Source: Vreelandella salicampi
GTDB lineage: Bacteria; Pseudomonadota; Gammaproteobacteria; Pseudomonadales; Halomonadaceae
Assembly: GCF_013415105.1 (NCBI RefSeq)
Contig: NZ_JACCDF010000001.1
Span: forward strand, 186,001-250,000
DNA: 64,000 nt
Direction: 5' to 3'
Of the stretch, positions 17,855-26,657 are shown piece after piece. The notes beneath the pieces are model-generated. The model was given only the letters and a program-made list of their open reading frames with translations. It did no database searches and was not told the origin of the DNA. Each line of letters starts with the position of its first letter. The stretch's first letter is position 1. A program made the position numbers and the translations under genes.

Positions 17855-18648
17855 CATCATCACTTCAACACGCTTTTCGTCCCCGCTCCTCCACCGCTCC
17901 GGCGGTGGTGGCCAACCAATTGATCAAACATTTTGGCGATTTAGAGGTTCTCAAGGGCGTTTCTCTCGACGTACCCGAAGGCACCGTCACCTCCATCATC
18001 GGCGCCAGCGGCTCGGGCAAGAGCACCCTGCTGCGCTGCATGAACCTGCTGGAGCGTCCCGACCAGGGCGAACTGGCGATTGCGGATGAAGCGATTCGTT
18101 TCGACCGCAATCCCCAGGGCGACATCATCGGTCTCGACCGTCGCCAGCTGCAACGGTTGCGCGCCAAAGTCACCATGGTCTTCCAGCAGTTCAACCTATG
18201 GCCCCACCTGACAGTGCTCGGCAACGTCATCGAAGCGCCCATGCGGGTCAAGAAGCTCTCCCGCAAGCGAGCGACCGCCCTGGGTGAGCACTACCTGGAG
18301 CGGGTAGGTATGGCCGACCGGCGCGACGCCTACCCCGCCTTCCTCTCCGGCGGCCAACAGCAGCGGGTGGCCATTGCCCGAGCCCTGGCGATGGAGCCGC
18401 GTCTGCTGCTCTTCGATGAGCCCACTTCGGCGTTGGATCCAGAGCGAGTCAACGAGGTACTTGGGGTGATCCGTGGCCTCGCCGACGAGGGTCGCACCAT
18501 GCTACTGGTCACCCACGAAATGCATTTCGCCCGAGAAGTCTCCGATCAGTTGGTCTATCTCGATCAGGGCCAAATCGCCTGTTCGGGCACCCCGGAAGAC
18601 GTCTTCGCGGATCCCCGCTGTCGCCAGTTCATGGCGCCCGCGGCCTGA
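17851..18648 (+). CDS. Polar amino acid ABC transporter ATP-binding protein
   Basis: 265 residues, HisP/GlnQ type. Walker A is GASGSGKST, the Q-loop is in [14 protein letters not shown], the signature is LSGGQQQR, Walker B is [12 protein letters not shown], and the switch histidine is in VTHEMHF. It powers uptake by the two permeases and binding protein that follow. ATG at 17851 is preferred over an in-frame TTG two codons earlier, since it gives an ATGA overlap with the aminotransferase stop and has a GGAGG site at suitable distance. Confidence 0.93.
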   Translation: MTSSLQHAFRPRSSTAPAVVANQLIKHFGDLEVLKGVSLDVPEGTVTSIIGASGSGKSTLLRCMNLLERPDQGELAIADEAIRFDRNPQGDIIGLDRRQLQRLRAKVTMVFQQFNLWPHLTVLGNVIEAPMRVKKLSRKRATALGEHYLERVGMADRRDAYPAFLSGGQQQRVAIARALAMEPRLLLFDEPTSALDPERVNEVLGVIRGLADEGRTMLLVTHEMHFAREVSDQLVYLDQGQIACSGTPEDVFADPRCRQFMAPAA

Positions 18649-18681
18649 TAGCTCCACACACCATAATGACAGGAGAAGTCC

Positions 18682-19455
18682 ATGAAATTCCCGATGATGA
18701 TGGCTACCGCCGTGACCGCGCTTACCCTCGGCCACACCGCCCAGGCCGCCGAGCCCCTCAAGGTGGGCATCTCCGGCGAGCCCTATCCACCCTTCACCTA
18801 CAAGGCCGCCAGCGGTGACTGGACCGGTTTCGAGGTGGAGCTGGCCCATGCCTTCTGCGACGCCATGGGCCGCGAGTGCGAGATCGCGCCCACCGGCTGG
18901 AGCGGTATCATTCCCTCGCTCAATGCCGGGCGCATCGATATGATCATGAACTCCATGTCGATCACCGAGAAGCGCAAGCGGGTCATCGACTTCACTCGCC
19001 CCTACTACTTCACGCCGGGCGCCTATGTCGCCGCCAGCGACCAAGCACTCGATATCCCCGACGGCCTTGATGGCCTAGTGATGGGCGTACAGTCGGCCAC
19101 GACCAACGCCACCTACGCCCGCCGCGCGCTACGCGACAGCGGTGTGGATATCCGCCTCTACGACCAGGCCGAGCAAGTTAACAATGATCTGCTATCAGGA
19201 CGCCTGGACGTGATCCTCGCCGACGAGATCGCTATGGTGCAGTTCCTTGATCGCGACGAGGCGGAAGCCTTTGAGATCAAGGCCACCGCGCCCCTCCACG
19301 CAGCCTACGGCGAGGGTATCGGTATCGGCCTGCGCCAGGAGGATGACGAACTGCGCGAAGCCCTTAACGCCGCCATCACCACGGTGATCGAAGATGGCAC
19401 CTGCGCCAGTCTCTCCGAGCAGTACCTGAGCACCGACGTCTGCGTCTACGACTGA
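18682..19455 (+). CDS. Polar amino acid ABC transporter, periplasmic binding protein (HisJ/ArgT-like)
   Basis: 257 residues with a signal peptide cleaved near AQAAEP. The SBP family 3 features are LKVGISGEPYPPFTYK, GFEVELAHAFCDAM, MNSMSITEKRKRVIDFT and a late CASL...VCVYD cysteine pair, as in lysine/arginine/ornithine-binding proteins. A basic or quaternary-amine amino acid is the likely ligand. An AGGAGAAG site precedes the ATG. A hairpin terminator directly downstream could let this protein be made in excess of the permeases. Confidence 0.9.
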   Translation: MKFPMMMATAVTALTLGHTAQAAEPLKVGISGEPYPPFTYKAASGDWTGFEVELAHAFCDAMGRECEIAPTGWSGIIPSLNAGRIDMIMNSMSITEKRKRVIDFTRPYYFTPGAYVAASDQALDIPDGLDGLVMGVQSATTNATYARRALRDSGVDIRLYDQAEQVNNDLLSGRLDVILADEIAMVQFLDRDEAEAFEIKATAPLHAAYGEGIGIGLRQEDDELREALNAAITTVIEDGTCASLSEQYLSTDVCVYD

Positions 19456-19478
19456 ACCCCGTTCGCCGCTGTTCTCTA

Positions 19479-19510
19479 CCCCCGCGCCGCTGGCGTTGGG
19501 GGTTCTTTTC
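19479..19510 (+). terminator. Hairpin terminator or attenuator after the binding-protein gene
   Basis: A stem of five C:G pairs extended by GCGCC/GGCG (one wobble and one bulge) is followed by ttcttttc. It lies between the binding-protein and permease genes, a common position for partial termination in ABC operons. Confidence 0.65.
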
Positions 19511-19548
19511 TGCGACTAACGGTTCCGTGACCAAGGAAAGAAACCACC

Positions 19549-20256
19549 ATGACTTCGATGACACCAGAGGGGCTCATCGACTGGGCGGGCCCCATCCTGA
19601 GTGGGGCGCTGACCACGGTGCAGATCGCCGTGTTGGCTTACGCCATCGGCCTACTGCTAGGGCTGTTGGGAGCCGGTGCCAAGCTCAGCCCCTGGGCGCC
19701 TTTACGCGGTCTGGCCACTGCCTACTCCACGTTGATTCGGGCGGTACCCGAACTGCTGCTGATTCTCTTGCTCTACTATGCCGGGGCCCAGGCGCTGGAT
19801 GCCCTGCTGGCTTATCTGGGCATGACCGGCGCAGTTCAGATAACCGGCTTCGCCACCGCGGTTGGCGTGTTGGCCTTTGTTCAGGGTGCCTATATGACTG
19901 AGGTGTTCCGCGGTGCCATCCTGGCCATACCTAGCGGCCAGTTGGAGGCTGCTGACGCCTTTGGCTTCTCGCGCTGGGCTCGTTTCCACCGCATCGTGCT
20001 GCCAGGAATGCTACCCAACGCCCTACCGGGCATGTCCAACCTGTGGCTGATTCTGATCAAGGACACCGCGCTGATCAGCGTGATCGGCTTCAACGAACTG
20101 TTCTTCACGATCCAACAGGCCGCTGCCAGTAGCCGCGCCTACTTCCTTTTCTATGCCGCCGCCGGCGTCATCTACCTGCTGATGACTCTAAGCTCCACGG
20201 CACTCTTCGCCCGCCTCGAGCGTTACGTACGCCGCGGCCAACCCACGGAGGCCTGA
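19549..20256 (+). CDS. Amino acid ABC transporter permease (HisQ-like)
   Basis: 235 residues with about five transmembrane helices. The EAA loop reads GQLEAADAFGFSRWARFHRIVLP near residue 125, the ATPase contact of the HisM/GlnP family. The protein begins with a long helix and contains the TLIRAVPELLLILLLYY region typical of HisQ. It pairs with the next permease, which starts 1 bp after its stop. The start codon follows GGAAAGAAACC. Confidence 0.92.
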   Translation: MTSMTPEGLIDWAGPILSGALTTVQIAVLAYAIGLLLGLLGAGAKLSPWAPLRGLATAYSTLIRAVPELLLILLLYYAGAQALDALLAYLGMTGAVQITGFATAVGVLAFVQGAYMTEVFRGAILAIPSGQLEAADAFGFSRWARFHRIVLPGMLPNALPGMSNLWLILIKDTALISVIGFNELFFTIQQAAASSRAYFLFYAAAGVIYLLMTLSSTALFARLERYVRRGQPTEA

Positions 20257-20257
20257 C

Positions 20258-20983
20258 ATGGATTTTTCCTGGCTGAGCGATCCTTTCTACCTGGGCTACC
20301 TGTGGGAGGGCTTCGTCAATACGCTGTGGCTGCTACTGGTCTCTGCGGTCGGCGGCCTGCTCCTCGCCGTGTTAGTGGCACTCGCCAGACTGCGCGGCCC
20401 ACGGCCCCTGGCCTGGCTGGTCTGGGCTTTTACCACCGTGATGCGTGGCACCCCGTTGCTGGTGCAGCTGTTCTTCTTTTACTACGGAGTGGGGCACCTG
20501 ATGGAAGGCGTGCCGGGCATCCAAGAAACGTTCATGTGGCCACTGCTGCGCGACCCTTTCTGCTTCGCCGCCCTGACCTTCATCTTAAGCGTAGGCGCCT
20601 ACTCTGGCGAAGTGATCCGCGGCGCCATGCAAAGCGTGCCACGGGGCGAGCTGGAGGCGGGCCGCGCCTTTGGTCTTTCCGGCTTCCAGGTGCTCACCCG
20701 GCTGTGGCTACCCCGTGCCATCCAGCTCTGCCTGCCCACGCTCACTGGCGAGATGATCCTGCTGCTCAAGTCGATCCCGCTGGTCTCCACCATTGCCCTG
20801 ATGGATCTGCTTCAAGCCGCCAATATTATTCGCGACGAGACGTTTCTGGTCTACGAGCCGTTGCTGTTGATCGCCGGCATCTATATAGCCACCACGGTGG
20901 TACTGACCCTGGTGCTACGCTTTGTGGAGCTTAACTTCCCCGGTATGCAACCGACTCAACGCCGCTGGCTGCCTATTCGCTGA
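20258..20983 (+). CDS. Amino acid ABC transporter permease (HisM-like)
   Basis: 241 residues with about five membrane helices. The EAA motif is GELEAGRAFGLSGFQ, and the FTTVMRGTPLLVQLFFFYYG stretch is characteristic of HisM/GlnP. It forms the membrane channel with the preceding permease. One base separates the two genes, and the aldehyde dehydrogenase starts 15 bp later. Confidence 0.92.
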   Translation: MDFSWLSDPFYLGYLWEGFVNTLWLLLVSAVGGLLLAVLVALARLRGPRPLAWLVWAFTTVMRGTPLLVQLFFFYYGVGHLMEGVPGIQETFMWPLLRDPFCFAALTFILSVGAYSGEVIRGAMQSVPRGELEAGRAFGLSGFQVLTRLWLPRAIQLCLPTLTGEMILLLKSIPLVSTIALMDLLQAANIIRDETFLVYEPLLLIAGIYIATTVVLTLVLRFVELNFPGMQPTQRRWLPIR

Positions 20984-20998
20984 ACAGGACAAAACGAC

Positions 20999-22453
20999 AT
21001 GCACGCTTCCACACAGCTACTGAACGAACAGTTCATCAACAACGCCTGGGTGCCAAGCTTGAACAAGACGCACCGCCCGGTGCTTGACCCCTATCGCGAA
21101 ACACACATCGCCGAGGTGACCCGCGGCGACCCGGCAGACGTCGATGCCGCTGTGGCCGCGGCCCGGCGCGCCCTGCCCGCTTGGCGAGCCACGGCGGAAA
21201 CCCGCCGCAGCGAGTATCTGAAAGCCATTGCCGCCGGGCTTGAGAGCCGTCGCGAAGCCCTGGCCGAGCTTTCCAGCCGCAACAACGGCAAACCCCTCGC
21301 CGAAGCTTACCAAGACCTGGAAGATGCCATCGCCTGCTACCGCTACTACGCTGGGGCCGCCGTGGCCTTGAGAGAACGCCAGGGAACGGTCGAAGACACC
21401 GGCCAACCCGATCTTGAAGCGCGTCGGTACTGGGATTCCATCGGCGTGGTGGGACTGATCACCCCCTGGAACTTCCCCCTGGTCAGCAGCGCTTGGAAGC
21501 TGGCACCGGCGCTAGCCGCCGGCTGCACGGTGGTGTTCAAGCCCTCCGAAATCACGCCACTGCCCGAACGGGTACTCGCGGAGATTGTCAGGGAGGCGGG
21601 CCTGCCCCCGGGTGTATTCAACCTACTGCAAGGTGATGGCGAGGGTATTGGTGCCCCGCTAAGCCGCCACCCCGGCATCGACAAGCTCTCCTTCACCGGC
21701 AGCAATCCGGTGGGCGAAGCAGTGATGCGCGCCGCTGCCCAGGGCGTAAGACCGGTCTCCCTGGAGCTAGGCGGCAAATCGCCGATTTTGGTTACCGAAG
21801 ATGCCGACCTCGCGCTTGCTCGGGATCTGGTGATGGCGGGCATCTGCTACAACGCCGGCCAGATGTGCTCGGCCACGAGTCGGCTTTTGGTTCATGAGCG
21901 CCTGGCGGATGATCTTTACGCGGCCATCGACGCCGCCATGGCAGAGTTGCGCCTGGGCGATTCGCTCGCAGCGGAGACCGACATGGGTCCCCTGGTCAGC
22001 GCCGCCCAGCAGGAGCGAGTGCGGGGCTACGTGGCCCTGGCCGAGGAGGAGGGGCTACGCAGCGAGACGCCTGCTCACGCCTTGCCCGAGCACGGCTTTT
22101 TTGTGGCGCCACGCCTCTACCGCGAGGTGCCCACCACCAGCCGCCTGTGGCGGGAGGAAATTTTTGGCCCGGTACTCTGCGCACGCCGCGTGGCCGACGA
22201 CGCCGAGGCCATCGCCTTGGCCAACGACAGCGACTTCGGCCTGGCCGCCACAGTGGTGGCTGGCGACCCTGACCGCGCCGAGGCCATCGCACGGCAGTTA
22301 GAGGCAGGCAACGTCTGGTGCAATGGCGACCAAGTAGCACCGCCCCAAGGCAGTTGGGGCGGCATGAAGCATAGCGGCATTGGCCGTGAGCTGGGCCAAG
22401 CGGGGCTCGAAGCCTACTTGGAGTCCAAGCGCATTACTCGCCCAGCGCGCTGA
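20999..22453 (+). CDS. Aldehyde dehydrogenase (betaine aldehyde/omega-amino aldehyde type)
   Basis: 484 residues of the ALDH superfamily. Catalytic Glu256 (LELGGKSP) and Cys290 (NAGQMCSATS) are present, with the NAD-site motifs TPWNFP and FTGSNPVGE. The closest functional groups are betaine aldehyde, 4-trimethylaminobutyraldehyde and 4-guanidinobutyraldehyde dehydrogenases, all fitting the product of the upstream decarboxylase. It is the last gene of the operon. Its final 40 bp overlap the 3' end of the convergent dioxygenase gene. Confidence 0.88.
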   Translation: MHASTQLLNEQFINNAWVPSLNKTHRPVLDPYRETHIAEVTRGDPADVDAAVAAARRALPAWRATAETRRSEYLKAIAAGLESRREALAELSSRNNGKPLAEAYQDLEDAIACYRYYAGAAVALRERQGTVEDTGQPDLEARRYWDSIGVVGLITPWNFPLVSSAWKLAPALAAGCTVVFKPSEITPLPERVLAEIVREAGLPPGVFNLLQGDGEGIGAPLSRHPGIDKLSFTGSNPVGEAVMRAAAQGVRPVSLELGGKSPILVTEDADLALARDLVMAGICYNAGQMCSATSRLLVHERLADDLYAAIDAAMAELRLGDSLAAETDMGPLVSAAQQERVRGYVALAEEEGLRSETPAHALPEHGFFVAPRLYREVPTTSRLWREEIFGPVLCARRVADDAEAIALANDSDFGLAATVVAGDPDRAEAIARQLEAGNVWCNGDQVAPPQGSWGGMKHSGIGRELGQAGLEAYLESKRITRPAR

Positions 22454-23652
22454 ACCATGCGGTAGCGCGAGCGAATTTCGTCGCGCTCCATGTAGCAGCC
22501 CTGCAGCCAGCGGTGGCCGCGGGTGCCCTCGAAAGCATCCCGGGCGTGCAGTAGACGACGGTTGTCGAAGATCACCAAATCGCCTGGCGCATAGGTGAAA
22601 CGGATGGCAAAGCCCGGCTCGCGCAGCATCTGCTGTAGCGTCATCAGCGCTGCATAGGCCTGCTCAACTTCCTCGAAAGGGGCTTGAAGCGGGCCGCGCA
22701 GGAAGTCGGCAATGCGCACTTCGAGCAACTCACCCCGGTCGTCAAGCCGGATCATCGGCGAATACCAGACGTAATCGGTGGTTTTGGCGGTGTTGGCGTA
22801 GCACCAGTGCACCCGGGTTAACGTAGCGAATGCTTCAGGATCGCGCTCGCGCAGCGCCTCGGCCACGGCAAAGCCATCGAGCATCACCGCCTCGCCGCCT
22901 TCCACGCTATTCTCCAGGCAATGCAGCATCTGCAGCCCTGGGTGGTACTCGCGGGTTGGTAGGTCGGTGTGCGGCGGCAGGGCGATGGAGGTATAGGCGT
23001 TGGAGTCCGGGTTTGGCTTCGCCTTAACATCGAACAACAGGCCGAAGTTGGTGGGCCGGATCGGGCCAATGCGCCGAGCGATGGTCTCCAGCGAGCCAGA
23101 TTGCGTGGGTAGGTTACGCAGACGCACCAACCCTTTACCCAGCACGCTTTCCAGCGCTGGGGCGAGGATCGCCTCCTCGGCGGCGCTACCCGCTTCGCTG
23201 TCGAGCAGGCCTGAGGCGTCGAGACTGTCAAGGGCGGCGTCGGGGCCACCGTGCCAGAGCGTGACGGGCACCAGCGGCGCCTCAGGATCCTCGGCGTTAT
23301 CGTAGTCGTGGGCACGTAGCCAACCCGGGTGAAAGCGCAGGCGGATATCCTCCGGCGTGAAGGTTACGCACAGCGCGCCAGTGTCATCTATCTCGGCAGC
23401 GGCGATCTCCGGCCACCCCGGCAAGCGGGAAAGATCAAGAATGCGCTCGCGGGTCGCCGGGTTCACCGTGGTCTCGTCGCCGGCGTTCTCGCGCAGCCAG
23501 ATGCTGTGGTAACGGCTCACACGGCCGTCGCTCCAGCGTACCGTCACCAGGCGCGGCGTAACGTCAACTGTTTCGATATCAGCCTCGATAGGCCAGGCGT
23601 CGTAGTCGGGAGTGGGGGGAAGTTCGGTGGCTGGGGAAAGCTCGGTGGTCAT
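22414..23652 (-). CDS. 2-Oxoglutarate dioxygenase, gamma-butyrobetaine hydroxylase-like (second copy)
   Basis: 412 residues of the TauD/BBOX family. The N-terminal DUF971-like domain (WSDGRVSRYHSIWLRENA) again lacks zinc cysteines. Iron ligands are H228-x-D230 (PPHTDLP) and distal H369 (RRLLHARD). It differs strongly from the copy at 11888. It is the better candidate for true gamma-butyrobetaine hydroxylase (butyrobetaine to carnitine), because it stands alone under its own GlxA-type regulator and without an HD partner. An AGGAGG site precedes the ATG. Its 3' end overlaps the aldehyde dehydrogenase gene by 40 bp. Confidence 0.84.
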   Translation of the reverse strand: MTTELSPATELPPTPDYDAWPIEADIETVDVTPRLVTVRWSDGRVSRYHSIWLRENAGDETTVNPATRERILDLSRLPGWPEIAAAEIDDTGALCVTFTPEDIRLRFHPGWLRAHDYDNAEDPEAPLVPVTLWHGGPDAALDSLDASGLLDSEAGSAAEEAILAPALESVLGKGLVRLRNLPTQSGSLETIARRIGPIRPTNFGLLFDVKAKPNPDSNAYTSIALPPHTDLPTREYHPGLQMLHCLENSVEGGEAVMLDGFAVAEALRERDPEAFATLTRVHWCYANTAKTTDYVWYSPMIRLDDRGELLEVRIADFLRGPLQAPFEEVEQAYAALMTLQQMLREPGFAIRFTYAPGDLVIFDNRRLLHARDAFEGTRGHRWLQGCYMERDEIRSRYRMVQRAGRVMRLDSK

Positions 23653-23718
23653 CTTGGCCTCCTAGGCGTTGGCAATACTGCCTAGAGTGCCAGTGTCGCG
23701 GTCGCGACTCGCGGCTGG

Positions 23719-23746
23719 ATTCGACGCCGACTATGCATAATTCGAC
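23719..23746 (-). promoter_or_regulatory. Paired GTCGAAT half-sites, 21-bp spacing, upstream of second dioxygenase
   Basis: On the minus strand GTCGAAT occurs twice with a 21-bp offset (complements at 23740-23746 and 23719-23725). The first copy lies in the last codons of the GlxA-type regulator gene and the second in the 78-bp gap before the dioxygenase. Geometry is the same as at the other GlxA-type loci here. Confidence 0.6.
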
Positions 23747-24699
23747 AGTGCTTGCAGGCGCAACTGGCTCGGCGTGAGGCCGTGGCGGCGCCGGAAAGCG
23801 CGAGAAAAGCTGGAAGCGGAGGCAAAGCCACAGGCCAGGGCGATCTGCATAACGCTGTGCGGCGTCTTACGCAGCAGCCAGTGGGCGTGATCCAGGCGTC
23901 GAGCCAGATAGCTTTGCTGGGGAGAGGTGTTGAGATGGCGCGCAAAGAGACGATCCAGGCGACGCCAAGAGATACCCAGCTCGTCGGCCAGCTCACGGAT
24001 GCCTAACGGCCATTCCAGGTTAGCCTCCATCAAGGCGATGGCACGTTGCAGCAACGGCTCTTGGGGAACCACCGGGTCGCGCTGGCGGCTGGCCGGTAAG
24101 CGGCCCTGCTCATGGACCAACTGGTCGCGCACCTGAGCGGCCAGATCGTCGCCGTGGCGGCGCCGAATCAGGTCGAGGCTCATGTCGATGGCAGCGCTGC
24201 CACCCGCACAGGAAAAGCCCTCGACGGTAATCTCGTAGACCGACTCCACGGCATCGACCCTGGGGAAGCGAGCACGAAAATCGGGTAGGCACTCCCAGTG
24301 CAGGGTCACCGTCTGGTCATCAAGCAGCCCAGCGGCCGCCAGTGCATAGCAGCCGGTGTCCATACCGCCGAGAATGCAATCATCGGCGGCACGGGCTTGC
24401 AACCAGCCGATCAGTTCGTCATCGATGCTGCTTTGCGGCTCGAAGCTAGCGCATACTGCCAAGCTGGGCACCCAGGGTGCCTGTCGCAATGAGCAGTTGG
24501 CAGCCAGGGTCATGCCGTTGGAGGCCACCACCGGCTCGCCGTCGCGGCTGATCAGATCCCACTCGAACAGCGTCTTACCGCCGATGCGGTTGGCAATACG
24601 CAGCGGCTCGATGGCTGAGAAGAAGGCCACCATGGCAAAACGCGGCAGTAGCAAAAAACCGATGCGTTCGGGTGCAGTGTCGGGAGGCGTTAGTTGCAT
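23731..24699 (-). CDS. GlxA-family AraC-type transcriptional regulator (second of three)
   Basis: 322 residues from the ATG at 24699. The DJ-1/PfpI-like N-terminal domain contains FLLLPRFAMVAFFSAIEPLRIA and GGMDTGCYALAAAGLLDD. The C-terminal AraC domain has GISWRRLDRLFARHLNTSP and ACGFASASSFSRAFRRRHGL. A longer in-frame start exists but adds no family sequence. It lies 78 bp upstream of the second butyrobetaine-type dioxygenase on the same strand and probably activates it in response to butyrobetaine or a related compound. Confidence 0.88.
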   Translation of the reverse strand: MQLTPPDTAPERIGFLLLPRFAMVAFFSAIEPLRIANRIGGKTLFEWDLISRDGEPVVASNGMTLAANCSLRQAPWVPSLAVCASFEPQSSIDDELIGWLQARAADDCILGGMDTGCYALAAAGLLDDQTVTLHWECLPDFRARFPRVDAVESVYEITVEGFSCAGGSAAIDMSLDLIRRRHGDDLAAQVRDQLVHEQGRLPASRQRDPVVPQEPLLQRAIALMEANLEWPLGIRELADELGISWRRLDRLFARHLNTSPQQSYLARRLDHAHWLLRKTPHSVMQIALACGFASASSFSRAFRRRHGLTPSQLRLQALSNYA

Positions 24700-24801
24700 A
24701 ATGAAGAGCAGAATACACCAGGTTCCGGCCAGTGGGGAGGATCGTGGTGCGCGGCGACCTGTCAGGGAGTCATGCGCCGGCGTACGGATTGGCCTAAACA
24801 G

Positions 24802-24831
24802 CAAAGCGCTGGCCTCTCAGCCAGCGCTTTG
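24802..24831 (-). terminator. Terminator hairpin after zinT
   Basis: A perfect 12-bp stem (caaagcgctggc / gccagcgctttg) with a 6-base loop lies 47 bp past the zinT stop. The flanking T tract is weak on both strands, so efficiency is uncertain. Confidence 0.7.
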
Positions 24832-24877
24832 TCATAACTCGAACAGACTGGAAGCGTTTTCTTACTCCCATTCCCGC

Positions 24878-25594
<717 letters not shown>

Positions 25595-25652
25595 TTTCAA
25601 TTGCTCCTTTTGCTGTTTGCCTGCTATTTGCCTGCTATTCTATAGCACAAAA

Positions 25653-25670
25653 GATACATTATAACATATC
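25653..25670. promoter_or_regulatory. Zur box upstream of zinT
   Basis: gatacattataacatatc is an 18-bp near-palindrome (7 of 9 positions per arm). It matches the gammaproteobacterial Zur pattern centred on TTATAACAT. It lies about 60 bp upstream of zinT, which is a classic Zur target. Confidence 0.8.
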
Positions 25671-25813
25671 AATCATCAATTATGTTTTATTGCCGAGTGG
25701 GCATCTCTGCACCAACATAATCATGTGGTTCTCAGCCACCCCCCATCCCGTTAGTATTCACATAGCCGACTTCCCTCGAACGAACGTAAAGCGATCACAA
25801 AAGTGTCATTATC

Positions 25814-26635
25814 ATGAAGGATATCAATGGTTTCATTAAACGTTTTGATTCTGGGCTGACGGCGCTCGAAGGTGCCAGCTGGCTCGAAGCGCGTCGCCGC
25901 TACGAAACAGTGTGCCAGCAGTTTGCTCCGCCCGACCCAGCGGGACTTGGCGTTAGAGATGAGTCGGTCGCTAACGTGGCGGTGCGCCGCTTTTCACCGC
26001 ACGATGCCTCTGGCGCTGTGCTATACGTGCATGGCGGCGGATTTACGATAGGCTCGGTTCGCAGCCATCACGGTATTGCGGCAAGCCTGGCCGTACAGTT
26101 AGGGCATGAAGTGATTAGCGTGGATTATCGCCTGGCACCGGACGCCACTTACGCTGATATGTTCGACGACTGCCACGCGGTGGCGGATGCGATTACCCCC
26201 ATTGCCATGGTAGGTGACAGCGCCGGTGGGCGGCTGGTGATGGATCTCGCCAAAAATCTTAGCGCCAAGATACCTCTTGGACTGGTCTATCCGCCGGTAG
26301 AGGGGCTTTGTGAAGACACGTTGGGCCCAGATGCGCCACTCCTTAGTCGCGCCGACGTGCTATCGCTGCAACCCTTCTATCCTGACACGCGGCCTGTGTC
26401 ACCAGGCAGCACACCACCGTCGTTAGCGCTAGAAGTGCTGGCCGTCGAGCACGATCCGCTCACCGCCCCATTGGAAACGGCCGTTGCGCACTGGCGCAAC
26501 ACCGGTGCCGATGTTGGTTACCGCTGCGCCCCAGGTATGGTTCACGGCGCGCTACACGCCCACGCCCTACTGCCCGAAATGCAAAACGCCTGGCAGGATT
26601 TCTGCCAGGCGTTAGCGTCACGCATAGCGCGGTAA
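25814..26635 (+). CDS. Alpha/beta hydrolase (HSL-type esterase/acetylhydrolase)
   Basis: 273 residues. The oxyanion motif HGGGFTIGS lies near residue 75, the nucleophile elbow GDSAGG near 136, a candidate Asp in VEHDPLT, and the catalytic His in PGMVHGAL. This is the hormone-sensitive-lipase-like family acting on small esters. No partner gene is evident. It is divergent from zinT and convergent with the betaine-type binding-protein gene. A strong hairpin is embedded in its last codons. The substrate is unknown. Confidence 0.85.
   Translation: MKDINGFIKRFDSGLTALEGASWLEARRRYETVCQQFAPPDPAGLGVRDESVANVAVRRFSPHDASGAVLYVHGGGFTIGSVRSHHGIAASLAVQLGHEVISVDYRLAPDATYADMFDDCHAVADAITPIAMVGDSAGGRLVMDLAKNLSAKIPLGLVYPPVEGLCEDTLGPDAPLLSRADVLSLQPFYPDTRPVSPGSTPPSLALEVLAVEHDPLTAPLETAVAHWRNTGADVGYRCAPGMVHGALHAHALLPEMQNAWQDFCQALASRIAR
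26585..26613 (-). terminator. Terminator hairpin inside the 3' end of the esterase gene, for the convergent binding-protein gene
   Basis: A perfect 12-bp stem (aacgcctggcag / ctgccaggcgtt) with a 5-base loop lies 45 bp past the stop of the minus-strand binding-protein gene. On the minus strand it is followed by ttgcattt. It also encodes residues near the C terminus of the esterase. Confidence 0.65.
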
Positions 26636-26657
26636 ACCTTAGATCATACGGTAAGAC

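Noticed and set aside
23695-23708. Palindrome gtcgcg-gt-cgcgac before the second dioxygenase
   Set aside because: GC-rich palindromes of this size are common by chance here, and the paired GTCGAAT repeats are a better operator candidate.
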